DNA of 64,000 bases from DAOUEO01 sp963763495 (GTDB taxonomy: Bacteria; Chloroflexota; Dehalococcoidia; DSTF01; JALHUB01), in the NCBI GenBank assembly GCA_963763495.1, contig CAVXOY010000017.1:62001-126000 (forward strand). Direction: 5' to 3'. Positions within the stretch are counted from its first letter, which is position 1, and each line of letters begins with the position of its first letter. Below, in pieces: positions 1 through 8,901 of the stretch. The notes under the pieces are model-generated. The model did no database searches, had not been told where the DNA came from, and worked only from the letters and a program-made list of their open reading frames with translations. The translations under genes and the position numbers were made by a program.

Positions 1-1
1 C

Positions 2-1125
2 CTGGGGGCGGCAGCGGCGGCCAGCGTGATCGACACTCTCGCATCGGGGCTCAACTTCCCTGCCGGCGTTGTCTATGACTCGGAGGGCAACCTCTACGTC
101 AGCGAGCGGGACTCCTGCGGGTGATTAGGATCGATGCCGACAGCGGAGCGAATAACAACGACTGCCGGCACCGGCACGTGCGGCTTCAGCGGCGACGGCG
201 GCCCCGCCAACGGCGCCCAACTCAGCGCCCCGACCGGGCTGGCGCTCGACCGCGACCGGTACCTCGCCGTCACCGACAGCGGCAACTGTCGGGTGCGGAT
301 GGTCGACCTGGACACCAACTTCATCACCACCGTCGCTGGGAACGGCACCTGCGGGTTCATGGGCGACGGCGGCCCGGCCACTTCCGCCAGAATCGCCACG
401 CAAGATGCGACAGTGCCGTCACTATTCGTTTGGTCAGACGTCGCCTTCGACCGGTCCGGCAACCTGTACATTGGGGACGTATTCAACTGCCGGGTCCGCA
501 AGGTCGACACCCACGGCACGATATCGACCGTGGCCGGTTCGGGAGCAACGGGCTTCGCCTGCGGAGCGTTCGCCGGCGACGGCGGCCCCGCCACCAGCGC
601 TCGGCTCTACCACCCGGTGTCGGTGGCGGTCGACGCGGACAGCAACATCTTCATCGCGGAGCTGGGCAACTGCCGGATCCGCAAGGTCAGCGGCGCCACG
701 GGAAAGAATCAGCACCGCGGTGGGCGACGGCGATTGCGGCGAGTCGGACGGCGACGGCGGCGCGGCGACCGCAGCCAGCCTGGCCAACCCCCGGGGGTTC
801 GCCATGGATGCGGCCGGAAACCTATTCATCTCTGAGTTCCGCTTCGTCGGCATGAACCTGCTGGACTGCAACATCCGGCGCGTGAACGTGGACGCAGGCA
901 CGATTGAGACCGTCGCTGGTTCGGACGACTGCGGCTTCGAGCGGGGACGGCGGCGACGCGACGGCGGCGGAGATCGACACTCCGGCCGACATCGCGCTAG
1001 GCTGCGACGGCACCATGGCGTTTGCGGAAACGACGGGCGGCCGCGTTCGAGTAGTCTCGAATGTCAGCCCCGGCGGCCCGGCGCCCGACTCCGACGGCGA
1101 TGGGATCGGCAACATGTGTGAATAG
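2..1125 (+). CDS. NHL-repeat beta-propeller protein, 5' partial, frameshifted
   Basis: The coding frame enters from the left edge and changes frame near 118, 710 and 950 before a TAG stop. Read across the shifts, it gives repeated NHL units: an AG(N/T)GTCGF-GDGGPATSA loop, then NLYIGD or NIFIAELGNCRIRKV strands. This is the usual signature of bacterial NHL propellers, which are extracellular or periplasmic binding or scaffold domains. At least five blades are visible. The C-terminus ends in a short Asp-rich stretch (DSDGDGIGNMCE) like a thrombospondin type-3 calcium loop. The N-terminus and any signal peptide lie outside the window. The ligand cannot be predicted. The frame changes look like indel errors because the repeat pattern continues on both sides. 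Confidence 0.75.
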
Positions 1126-1215
1126 CGGGTGGTAAACCAGCCGCAGGAACGGAACCTCGACAAACCAGGGTCATAATAGACGTGACCGCCTGCCACTGCG
1201 GCGGGCGGTCATGGC

Positions 1216-2026
1216 ATGTCCCTCGCGGAGTGGGCGATGGAACTGCTTGAGATTGCGGGCCTGAGCTTCCTCGGCGTGCTGGCGTACATGACCGGCGTCT
1301 GGCTGCTGAGCCTTGCCCGCAGGGACGCGAGCGTCGTTGACGTCTTCTGGGGGCTCGGCTTCGCGCTGCTGGCGGCAGCCTATCTCATCGCCACAGACGG
1401 ATTCGGCGGCCGCAAGATTCTGATAACCGCCCTCGTCGCCGTATGGGGTCTGCGGCTCTCCATCTACATTCTGCTGCGCAATCGGGGCAAGGGAGAGGAC
1501 TACCGCTACCGGAGATGGCGAGAGCAGGCCGGGGCGAGCTTCTGGTGGATCAGCCTCTTCCGCGTCTTCCTGCTCCAAGGGCTGCTGCTGTGGATCATAT
1601 CCATGCCCATACTAGCGGCCCAGTTCAACAAAGACCCCGGCCACTTCACGGTCTTCGACTTGGCGGGGACGCTGATTTGGGGCGTGGGCTTCTTCTTCGA
1701 AGCGGTGGGAGACTGGCAGCTTGCCCGCTTCAAAGCCGACCCCGCCAACAAGGGGCAGGTGATGCGGAGCGGCCTGTGGGCCTTTACGCGGCACCCCAAC
1801 TACTTCGGCGATGCCACCGTTTGGTGGGGCTACTTCGTGATTGCCGCGGGGACGTTGTGGGGGTTGTGGACGCTCTTCAGCCCCGTCCTGATGACGGTGC
1901 TTCTGTTGAGGGTATCGGGGGTCGCGCTGCTGGAGAAGACCCAGGTCCGGACAAAACCTCGAGTACCGGGACTACATCGAGAGCACGAGCGCGTTCCTAC
2001 CCCGACCGCCGCGCAAGCAGCGCTGA
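1216..2026 (+). CDS. DUF1295 family integral membrane protein (steroid 5-alpha-reductase-like fold)
   Basis: About 270 residues with six or seven hydrophobic segments and the DUF1295 hallmark near residues 195-210: RHPNYFGDATVWWGYF. This family resembles the C-terminal part of steroid reductases and isoprenylcysteine methyltransferases; substrates are mostly unknown. The frame shifts once near 1955. The restored frame ends EYRDYIESTSAFLPRPPRKQR with TGA at 2024, the normal family C-terminus. The ATG at 1216 has a weak ribosome site, and the ATG at 1237 is an alternative. No functional link to its neighbours is evident. Confidence 0.8.
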
Positions 2027-2171
2027 AGCTCTCCTCAACTCCAGTCAGGAACCCTTGAGGGTCGAGGGGCTTGCCATTCTCAAGGAAGAGGCCGCCGGAG
2101 ACTTATACTCAGAGGGCGTGGTACGATTTAGATAGGACTCAGCCAGCGTAGTGAAATGAAGGGGTGGCTCA

Positions 2172-3014
2172 ATGGCGTTCCCCAGAACAACGATCGGCAA
2201 CCTTTCCGTCTCCCGCATGATCATCGGCACCAACTGGGTGCTCGGCTTCTCCCACACCAGCGCCGCCAAGGACAAGCAGATACGAGAGTCGACGACGCCT
2301 CAACACGTCGCCGACATCCTGGAGGTCTTCCTGGCGGAGGGCATCGATACCGTCATCGGCCTCCTCCAGCATCCCGTTCTTCGCGACGGCATCCGGGAGG
2401 CAGAGCAGCGCACGGGCAAGAAGATGATCGTCATCTCCACGCCGGCAATCGACGTGCGCGACGGCCCGGAGGCGCTCGCCCAGGCGGAGCAGACGTTCGA
2501 CAAGGAAGCGGAGCTGGGCACGACCATCTGCATGCCCCACCAGGTCAGCACCGACCGTATGGTCGATATCCGAGAGCGGCGCATCAAGAACATGGACACC
2601 TACTGCCGGATGATCCGCGAGCGGGGGATGGTGCCCGGGCTGTCGACGCACATGCCGGAGACTATTGTATTCGCCGACGAGACGGACCTGGACGTGGAGA
2701 CCTACCTTTCTATCTACAACGCCGCCGGCTTCCTCATGCACCTGGAGGTAGACTGGACACACCGCATCATCTGGAACGCGAAGCACCCCGTGATCACGAT
2801 CAAGCCGCTGGCCGCGGGGCGACTCCTACCCCTGGTGGGACTCGCCTTCAACTGGGCGACGATTCGCGACATCGATATGGTGGCGGTGGGAACGTCGACG
2901 CCCGACGAGGCGCGGGAGATCATCGAGATCTCGCACTCCCTCCTCGAAGGAAGAGCCGAGCGCATCGAGCTTCAGAAGACGCGAAGCAAAGGCACGATAA
3001 CAGACAAGCGATAG
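2172..3014 (+). CDS. aldo/keto-reductase-like TIM-barrel protein
   Basis: Intact 280-residue protein beginning MAFPRTTIGNLSVSRMIIGT, the opening typical of aldo/keto reductase-like barrels (first strand 'G..VSR(M/L)-G'). The usual Tyr/Lys/His catalytic tetrad is not obvious to me, so this may be a divergent, non-reductase barrel. It ends 30 nt before a Gfo/Idh/MocA dehydrogenase on the same strand, so the two are probably co-transcribed in a sugar or sugar-acid catabolic unit facing the GH2 gene. The substrate is unknown. Confidence is good that the gene is real and moderate for the family. Confidence 0.65.
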   Translation: MAFPRTTIGNLSVSRMIIGTNWVLGFSHTSAAKDKQIRESTTPQHVADILEVFLAEGIDTVIGLLQHPVLRDGIREAEQRTGKKMIVISTPAIDVRDGPEALAQAEQTFDKEAELGTTICMPHQVSTDRMVDIRERRIKNMDTYCRMIRERGMVPGLSTHMPETIVFADETDLDVETYLSIYNAAGFLMHLEVDWTHRIIWNAKHPVITIKPLAAGRLLPLVGLAFNWATIRDIDMVAVGTSTPDEAREIIEISHSLLEGRAERIELQKTRSKGTITDKR

Positions 3015-3044
3015 GAACCACGAAGGATCGGAGCCAACTGAGCG

Positions 3045-4138
3045 ATGACCAACAAAGCTTCCAACAGCGAGCCAGTTCGAGTGGGAATCATAGGCTGCGG
3101 CGAGATCGCCGGGCCATACGTACAGACGCTGCAGCCCTACTCGCAAGTTGAGCTCGCCGGCGTAGCCAGCTCGCACTCAGGAAAAGTGCACCCTCTTTGC
3201 CGGAAAACACGGCTTGCGCGCCTACGAGTCGATCTCCGATCTGCTGGCAGACAAGAGCATCGACCTCGTCCTCGACCTCACCGGCCAGGATGCGCACGCG
3301 GATGTCGTGGCGAAGTGCCTGGACGCCGGCAAGCACGTGTACTGTGAAAAACCGCTTGCCCTCAACTATCGCGAGGCCGAGCAGTTGGTCGACTCGGGCA
3401 AAGCAAGCGGGATTGCTCCTGGGATCGGCGCCTTCGACCTTCATGGGGGAAGCCCAGCAGACAGCCGCAAAGGTGATCCGCGAGGGACGCCTGGGCACGG
3501 TGCGCCTAGTCTACGCGGAGGTCAACCACTGGCGAATCGAAGCCTGGCATCCATCTCCGCAGCTCTTCTATGCCTGCGGGCCTCTCTTTGACATGGGGCC
3601 TTACCCGCTCGTCCTGCTTACGAGCATCTTCGGGCCCGCCCGGCGCGTCCAAGCCTGGGGACGCGTTCTCATGCCGGAGCGGCAGACCAAAGACGGGACG
3701 CCGTTCCGCCTGGAGAAACCCGATTTCGTGGTCGCCCTGGTCGAGTTCCGCAGCGGCCCGGTGGCGCGGCTGACGATCAACTACTACACCGACTGGAAGA
3801 AGAAGGAAGGGGAGTTGGTGGAGTTCCACGGCGACCGCGGCTCACTGTATCTGGCGCACGTATCCATCTTCAGCGCCGGCGTGGAGTACGCGGAATTCGG
3901 CCAGTCCTACGAGGCAGTGCCCCTTGTCAAGGAGCCTTTCCGGGGCATTGAATGGGCACGCGGCGTCGTGGACATGGCGGAAGCGCTGCGAGAGGGCCGG
4001 CCGCACCGGGCGACGGGCGAGCAGGCGGCGCACATCATCGAGATCATGGAGGGCACCGCCAAGGCGATGGAGACTGAGCGACCGGTCGATATCACGTCGG
4101 ACTTCACGCTCCCAGCGCCGATGGAGTGGGCCACCTAG
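3045..4138 (+). CDS. Gfo/Idh/MocA family NAD(P)-dependent oxidoreductase (frameshifted)
   Basis: The N-terminal Rossmann motif is VGIIGCGEIAGPY, followed by the family's CEKPLA signature (KHVYCEKPLALNYREA) and a C-terminal GFO_IDH_MocA_C domain containing GLLLGSAPSTFMG, FDMGPY and a conserved EFHGDRGS turn. Such enzymes oxidise or reduce sugars, polyols or sugar acids. The frame changes near 3190 and again near 3405, and conserved sequence continues on both sides. It follows the aldo/keto-reductase-like gene by 30 nt and converges with the GH2 gene 18 nt downstream. The exact substrate is unknown; a glycoside- or uronate-related sugar is plausible from context. Confidence 0.85.
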
Positions 4139-4156
4139 CCCCACCCGCGTCAGGCC

Positions 4157-5954
4157 TTACCCTCCCTGCTCGCTGAAACGGCGGGCCAACCCCTGATAGA
4201 CCTCACGCACAACGTCGAAGGCCGCCTTGCGGGTGCGGTGGTCGTCGGCCATCAGCCCCTTCCGATTGTAGCCGCGCTGGTACTTGTTCTGTCGCAGGGG
4301 CGTCCGGAAGTCGTACAGGACCCAGGGAGACGTGCCGACCACGGACGGGGACTGGAGAATCCCGGCGAACTGGCGGCGGTAGAATTCGCTCTGAAACTCC
4401 TCGGTGCGGATCTCGTCCGCGGCGCCGTGGAGGCCGGCAACGCAGTCCGCCCCGAACTCGGAGATGATGATAGGCTTGCCGGATGCCGCCAGACTGGCGA
4501 GCAACTCCGGCACCTGCTCCACTTTCCCCCAGTACCAGCCCAGGTACTCGTTCACCGCTGCCACGTCCACCTGGGACAACGAGGGGATCTGTGGCCGACG
4601 GCAGTAGGGCGGCGGAGACCAGGCGGCTCGGGTCCATCTCGCGGGCAGTCGCCACCAACTCCGACAGGAAGGCCAGGCGTTCGTCGGTCGGCGGCGTCTC
4701 GTTGGCCACCGACCATATGATGACGCTGGCCCGGTTCCGGTCACGGCTGATCAGCTCGCGCAACTGGTTGCGGGCGCTCGCCAGCACCGCCGCGTTCGCG
4801 AAGTCGATGTGCCAGTAGACGGGTATCTCCTCCCAGAGCAGGAGCCCCATCTTGTCGGCGAGGCGGGCGGCGTTCTCGTGGTGGGGATAGTGGGCCAGCC
4901 GCAGGAAGTTGCAGCCCAGGTCGCGGGCCGCCTCCAGCATCCCGCGCGTATCGTCCTCCGTTGCGGCGCGGCCGTGGCCCGGGAACTCCTCGTGGGCGCA
5001 GATGCCGCGGAGGAAGACCGGCCGCCCGTTGAGGAGCAGCTTGTCGCCTTCGACCCGCACCTCGCGAAAGCCGACGCTATCCTCCAGACGGTCGCCGCTC
5101 TCCAGCGCCACCTCGACCTCATAGAGATGCGGCGCCTCCGGCGACCAGAGCTTCGGCTCGGCCCCGAACTCCAGCGATGCAGCGCCGTTCTCATCCACGG
5201 TGGCCCTTTCCTTGATTCCGAGAGCAGGCACGCTGACGATCACCTGCTCGCCGGCGGAAGCCGATGTCTCGACGTCCAGCCGCAAACGACGGAGACCATC
5301 GCCGGGCAGGAGGCGCCAGAACGTCCGCTTGACGTGAGAGGGCGGGACCTCGACCAGGCTCACGGAGCGGGTGATGCCGCCGTAGTTGAACCAGTCGCAC
5401 CAGAGGGCAGGCAGGCGGTCAGCCTCACGGCGGTTATCGACGACTATCGCCAGGACGTTCTGCGGCTGCAGATAGGGCGTAACGTCGACGCAGAAGGGGG
5501 TGAAGCCGCCCTCATGCCTGCCCAGGAGGTTGCCGTTGAGCCAGAGGGTCGACTCGTAGTTGGCAGCGCCGACGCGGAGGAAGTAGCAAGGGCCGGAGGG
5601 CGGCCCGGCGAACTCCTTGACGTAGAGCGCACAGCCCTCGTAGTGCATCAGCTCCGGTCGCTCCTCATTCCAGCAGCCCGGCACCCTCGCCGTCTGCCAG
5701 GCGCCGGCGGGGAAATCGGCGTGAACCCGGCGCAGGGCCTCGTCCTCCGGCAGACCCAGGAGACCGAAGTAGCGGGCATCGAAGGCGGCGCGCCGTCTGT
5801 TGGCATCGTAGGGGTCGATGTGGAACTTCCAGAGGCCGTCGAGGCTGATCTGAGGCCTGCCGCCGACGTCGATGAGCGAGTCCGCCGTCAGCAGCGGCTC
5901 CGCAAACGCCTTCTTGTAGTCAGGATCGAACGGCGAGAGGGTCTGGGGACTCAT
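4157..5954 (-). CDS. glycoside hydrolase family 2 enzyme (beta-glucuronidase/beta-galactosidase type)
   Basis: About 600 residues. An N-terminal sugar-binding jelly roll (LDGLWKFHIDP... YFLRVGAANYESTLWLNG) and an Ig-like domain precede a TIM barrel with LRLAHYPHHE, the acid/base motif VANETPP and the nucleophile motif IIISEFGAD. These are diagnostic GH2 catalytic Glu residues and fit beta-glucuronidase best. One frameshift lies near 4592. The start at 5954 is fixed by a strong AAAGGAGT ribosome site. No signal peptide is seen, so it is probably cytoplasmic. With UxaC downstream in the window it would supply glucuronate, but galactosidase activity cannot be excluded. Confidence 0.88.
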
Positions 5955-6429
5955 GACGACTCCTTTTCGACGCTGGGACAAGGGCGAGCTGTGATTTTCG
6001 TGCCGCCTTGAGTATAGCGGGTCGACGCCGCTTGGTCTTCCTCTCGTCCGAACGAGCGAACCTTCCGGCTGGAAGATCACATGCTGCGCCAACGGTGCCA
6101 CTGATTAGTCTGAGCCGAGAAACTGGAAGGCATATACCGGTAACGTGTTTCGCGTGCGTGAGTCTATCCAGCGACGGTGTCAATCATTCTTACTATTCGA
6201 AGAGGAATGATATTGACAGTTACATTCAGGAGTGTATAGTCACCATATTGCTGGCCTGACTCTGGAATCTTAGGCCGGGACACTCCGCGCAGCCTTGGTC
6301 GGCCGCGGCAGTGGCTTGTTCGGTTTCCCGGCCGAGGAGACACTTCCCGGGTCAGGTACTGGACGCTTCGGCATCGGAAGCCGCGTGAACTGATGGCTCG
6401 GCTCTTTGCTAGTGTCAGAGAAACATGAA
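5955..6429. other. divergent intergenic region between GH2 and the HTH-PAS cluster
   Basis: About 475 nt without a credible gene. It holds a short hairpin at 6062-6075 (CTTCC-ggct-GGAAG), an AT-rich patch from 6180 and a near-consensus promoter at 6213-6240 pointing at the HTH-PAS genes. No operator was recognised for GH2. Confidence 0.5.
6213..6240 (+). promoter_or_regulatory. predicted sigma-70 promoter for the HTH-PAS cluster
   Basis: TTGACA (6213-6218), a 16-nt spacer, and TATAGT (6235-6240) sit in a locally AT-rich stretch about 190 nt upstream of the first HTH-PAS start codon. This is one of the best canonical promoters in the window. The long leader may carry extra regulation. Confidence 0.55.
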
Positions 6430-6994
6430 ATGGACACGGAGTGGATTTGGGACAGACTCGATCCCATCGAGAAGCGCATAGCTGAGCTTCTTCTGGAAGG
6501 GAATAGCAACAAGGTCATCGCCACCGAGGTCTCCCTCTCCCGATCCCGTGTGCAGGAGCGCGTCAAAAGGATCACAATTAAGGCGGGGGCAGCCAGCACC
6601 AGGGAAGCCCTCGTGCTCCTGGCGCAGGAAAGGGAGACATCGTCTCTTCTCAGCATCCTCGACCAAGCGACCGATGCCGTGGCAATCTTGCAGGATCGGG
6701 CTCTGCAAGTTCGCCAACAAGGCTCTGGCAAAGCTGCTGGGGTACACCGCCGAGGAGATGGAGGGTATACCCTTCGTGGAGTTCGTGGCTCCCGGGGCCA
6801 GGGATGAACAGGTAACGCGATATGAACAGCGGCTGAAAGGTGAGCCGTTTCCCGGCCGCTACACGACCCGCGCCCTCTGCAAAACAGGAGAGTCAAAGGA
6901 GTTAGAGGTGACCAGTGGCGGCATGGTCCGCTTCAAGGGCAGGCCCGCCATGATGGCGATCATTGTTGACAGCCAACGAGGAGGCTCGCAGTGA
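6430..6994 (+). CDS. small regulator: N-terminal LuxR-type HTH plus PAS domain (copy 1)
   Basis: About 185 residues. Residues 8-65 resemble a LuxR/GerE helix-turn-helix (RLDPIEKRIAELLLEGNSNK, then VSLSRSRVQERVKRI). A PAS domain follows (LDQATDAVAILQD... FANKALAKLLGYTAEEM). The ATG at 6430 is chosen because its product aligns end to end with copies 2 and 3 (MDTEWIWDRLDP versus MESGWKWDRLDP); a TTG at 6406 is less likely. An extra base near 6705 breaks the frame inside the PAS domain, and the paralogues show what the frame should be. This is the most divergent copy of the tandem set. The HTH-before-PAS order is the reverse of most LuxR-type regulators. The ligand and targets are unknown. Confidence 0.75.
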
Positions 6995-7014
6995 GAAGTG
7001 GAGACTCCCCGTCT

Positions 7015-7710
7015 CACCGGCGGCGCGGGCAGCAGTCAAGGAAATGCTACACGGCAGGAGCGCACCATGGAAAGCGGCTGGAAGTGGGATAGGCTTGACC
7101 CTTTCGAGCGGCGCGTAGCTGAGCTGCTGCTAGAAGGGAAGAGCAACGCGGCAATCTGCGCGGAGGTCTTCCACTCCAGAGCACGCGTGCAGGATTGCAT
7201 CAAGAAGATCCTGATCAAGACGGAAACGGACAGCACCAGGGGCGCTATCGTTCTGCTGGCTGAGGAAAGGGAGAGCTTGTCTCTGCTTCACGTGCTGGAG
7301 CAAGCGACCGATGGCGTGGCGATCGTCCAGGATCGAGTCCTTAAGTTCGCCAACAAGGCTCTGGCAGAGGCGTGCGGGTATGACGCCGACGAGATGGTGG
7401 GGATGCCCTTAGCAGAGCTGCTAGCTCCAGGAGTCAGGGAGAGAGCGCTTGGCCACCACGAACTAAGGCTGAAAGGTGAACCGTTTCCTCGCAGCTACAC
7501 GACCAGAGTCCTGTGCAAGGGAGGGCAAGAGAAGGAGCTAATGGTAGCCAACGCAGGGCTTATCCGGTACAGGGGCAGGCCTGCCATCATGACGGTTGCG
7601 TTCGACCCGAAAAAGGCGGGAGAAGAAGCGGGAAATCCCCCTCCCACCGGCGGCGCGGGCAGCAGTCAAGGAAATGCCACGCGATAGGAGCGCAAAATGG
7701 AAAGCGGCTG
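7015..7710 (+). repeat. 630-nt tandem duplication (spacer plus HTH-PAS gene)
   Basis: The 33 bases at 7015-7047 recur exactly at 7645-7677. Similarity continues through the ribosome site, start codon and HTH coding region of copies 2 and 3, with a constant offset of 630 nt. This shows copy 3 and copy 2 arose by a direct duplication that included the intergenic spacer. The more divergent copy 1 implies an older duplication. Confidence 0.85.
7067..7687 (+). CDS. small regulator: N-terminal LuxR-type HTH plus PAS domain (copy 2)
   Basis: Starts at the ATG after an AGGAG site (7056-7060). The HTH (RLDPFERRVAELLLEGKSN... RARVQDCIKKI) spans about residues 8-65 and the PAS domain (EQATDGVAIVQDRVLKFANK) residues 75-180. 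The last ~15 residues (PTGGAGSSQGNATR) are not part of the PAS fold. They are translation of a spacer identical to the DNA just upstream of this gene, carried along by a 630-nt tandem duplication. Copy 3 begins 9 nt after the stop. It is probably cytoplasmic and binds DNA or protein partners, with the PAS domain sensing a small molecule or mediating dimerisation; these roles are inferred. Confidence 0.8.
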   Translation: MESGWKWDRLDPFERRVAELLLEGKSNAAICAEVFHSRARVQDCIKKILIKTETDSTRGAIVLLAEERESLSLLHVLEQATDGVAIVQDRVLKFANKALAEACGYDADEMVGMPLAELLAPGVRERALGHHELRLKGEPFPRSYTTRVLCKGGQEKELMVANAGLIRYRGRPAIMTVAFDPKKAGEEAGNPPPTGGAGSSQGNATR

Positions 7711-8245
7711 GGGATGGGATAGGCTTGACCCCTTAGAGCGGCGAGTGGCTGAACTGCTGCTAGAAGGGAAGAGCAACGCGGCAATCTGTGCAGAGGTCTT
7801 CCATTCCAGAGCACACGTGCAGGACTGCATCAAGAGGATCCTGATCAAGACGAAAACAAACAGCACTAGGAGCGCCATCGTTCTGCTGGCTGAGGAAAGG
7901 GAGACCCTGTCTCTGCTTCACGTGCTGGAGCAAGCGACCGATGGCGTGGCGATCGTTCAGGATCGAGTCCTAAAGTTCGTCAACAAGGCTTTTGCAGAGG
8001 GATGCGGGTATGACGTCAACGAGATGGTGGGTATGCCCATGGTGGAACTCTTAGCTCCCGAATCGAGGGACATTGTGGCCAAGCAGTATGAACTGAGGAT
8101 GCAGAATGAACCACTTCCTCGCAGATATGAGGCCAGCATCCTGCGCAAGGGAGGACAGAAGAGGGACGCTACGATAACCAGCGCCGGGCTGGTGCGGTAC
8201 AGGGGCCGGCCCGCGATCATGGCGGTTGTGGTAGCGCGAGAATGA
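7697..8245 (+). CDS. small regulator: N-terminal LuxR-type HTH plus PAS domain (copy 3)
   Basis: 182 residues, intact, and very close to copy 2 in both the HTH (LERRVAELLLEGKSNAAICA) and the PAS core (EQATDGVAIVQDRVLKFVNK). An AGGAG site lies 5 nt before the ATG. The C-terminus ends VVVARE without copy 2's extension, which suggests this is the ancestral length. Divergence is greater in the second half of the PAS domain (LAPESRDIVAKQYELRMQNE), as expected if ligand specificity is changing after duplication. Confidence 0.8.
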   Translation: MESGWGWDRLDPLERRVAELLLEGKSNAAICAEVFHSRAHVQDCIKRILIKTKTNSTRSAIVLLAEERETLSLLHVLEQATDGVAIVQDRVLKFVNKAFAEGCGYDVNEMVGMPMVELLAPESRDIVAKQYELRMQNEPLPRRYEASILRKGGQKRDATITSAGLVRYRGRPAIMAVVVARE

Positions 8246-8901
8246 GCGGGAAGAGGCGGAGACCGGGCACCCCGCAGACCGCTCAGAGTGCGACTGCTTA
8301 CGTCCAACATTTGTCTGAGACATTTGTCTCGTCTTTCGACTTGAAACGCCCTGGGACCCCAAAAGACGATTGACCACCTCGGCAGCGACCCCTACGCTCA
8401 AGTCGGGTCTAGCGCCTCCGCTGGGAACAACGGAATAGCGCTCCCAGAGGAGGCAGCGTGGCAGGGATGCCCCTTGCCTCCTACCACAGTTGGGCTACGG
8501 CACGGTGGCGGCTCGCAGCCAGCATGAGAACATGCAAAGTCAGACCCTGGTCCAGCGGCACCGTGCCGTAGTTTCCGCTGCGTTGGCGCGACGGCCTCGT
8601 ACAAATCACCGCTTCCTTTTTTGCCTCGCGGGGGAGACTAGACAAGAAGCCAGACGGCCCCCAAACACGTGTCCAACCCCAGCAGATCATGACGACTGCC
8701 TAGGTGCCATACATCCGTGGACACACGGATTCTGACATCGGTCGACAAAGAGCAAGTTCAGCCCCCTCTTGCTGGAGGGAGAGGATAGGCTTATCTCCGC
8801 GCCTGCTCGGCGCTGGTGCCAAGAAGCCCCGCCACGGGAAACCCCGCCGCAGTCCTGATGTCCGGACAACCGTCCGGTTAGCTTGATATAGGAGGCTCAA
8901 G
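8246..8901. other. long non-coding stretch upstream of the beta-helix gene
   Basis: About 655 nt with only short overlapping ORFs on both strands and no recognisable protein. It contains a GAGACA-tt-TGTCTC hairpin at 8317-8330 that could help terminate the HTH-PAS transcript, a cloverleaf-like inverted-repeat element at 8495-8571 (listed separately), a T-run near 8618, and a strong ATAGGAGG ribosome site (8888-8895) for the gene at 8902. Confidence 0.5.
8495..8571. ncRNA. candidate structured RNA or palindromic element with cloverleaf-like fold
   Basis: A perfect 13-bp inverted repeat, CTACGGCACGGTG (8495-8507) and CACCGTGCCGTAG (8559-8571), encloses three small hairpins: GGCT-cgc-AGCC (8510-8520), GCATG-agaa-CATGC (8522-8535) and GAC-cctg-GTC (8543-8552). 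It is not a tRNA: there is no T-loop consensus and no 7-bp acceptor stem with a 3' tail. It could be a small RNA, a leader element or a mobile palindrome such as a REP or MITE remnant. Confidence 0.35.

Noticed and set aside
8495..8571. Possible tRNA because of cloverleaf shape
   Set aside because: No TTCGA-type T-loop, no conserved D-loop or anticodon arm and a 13-bp closing stem; kept only as a candidate structured element.
8780..8870. Cobalamin or c-di-GMP riboswitch suggested by GCCACGGGAAACC-like bases
   Set aside because: The conserved boxes of those classes are not present in order; the likeness is limited to a few bases.
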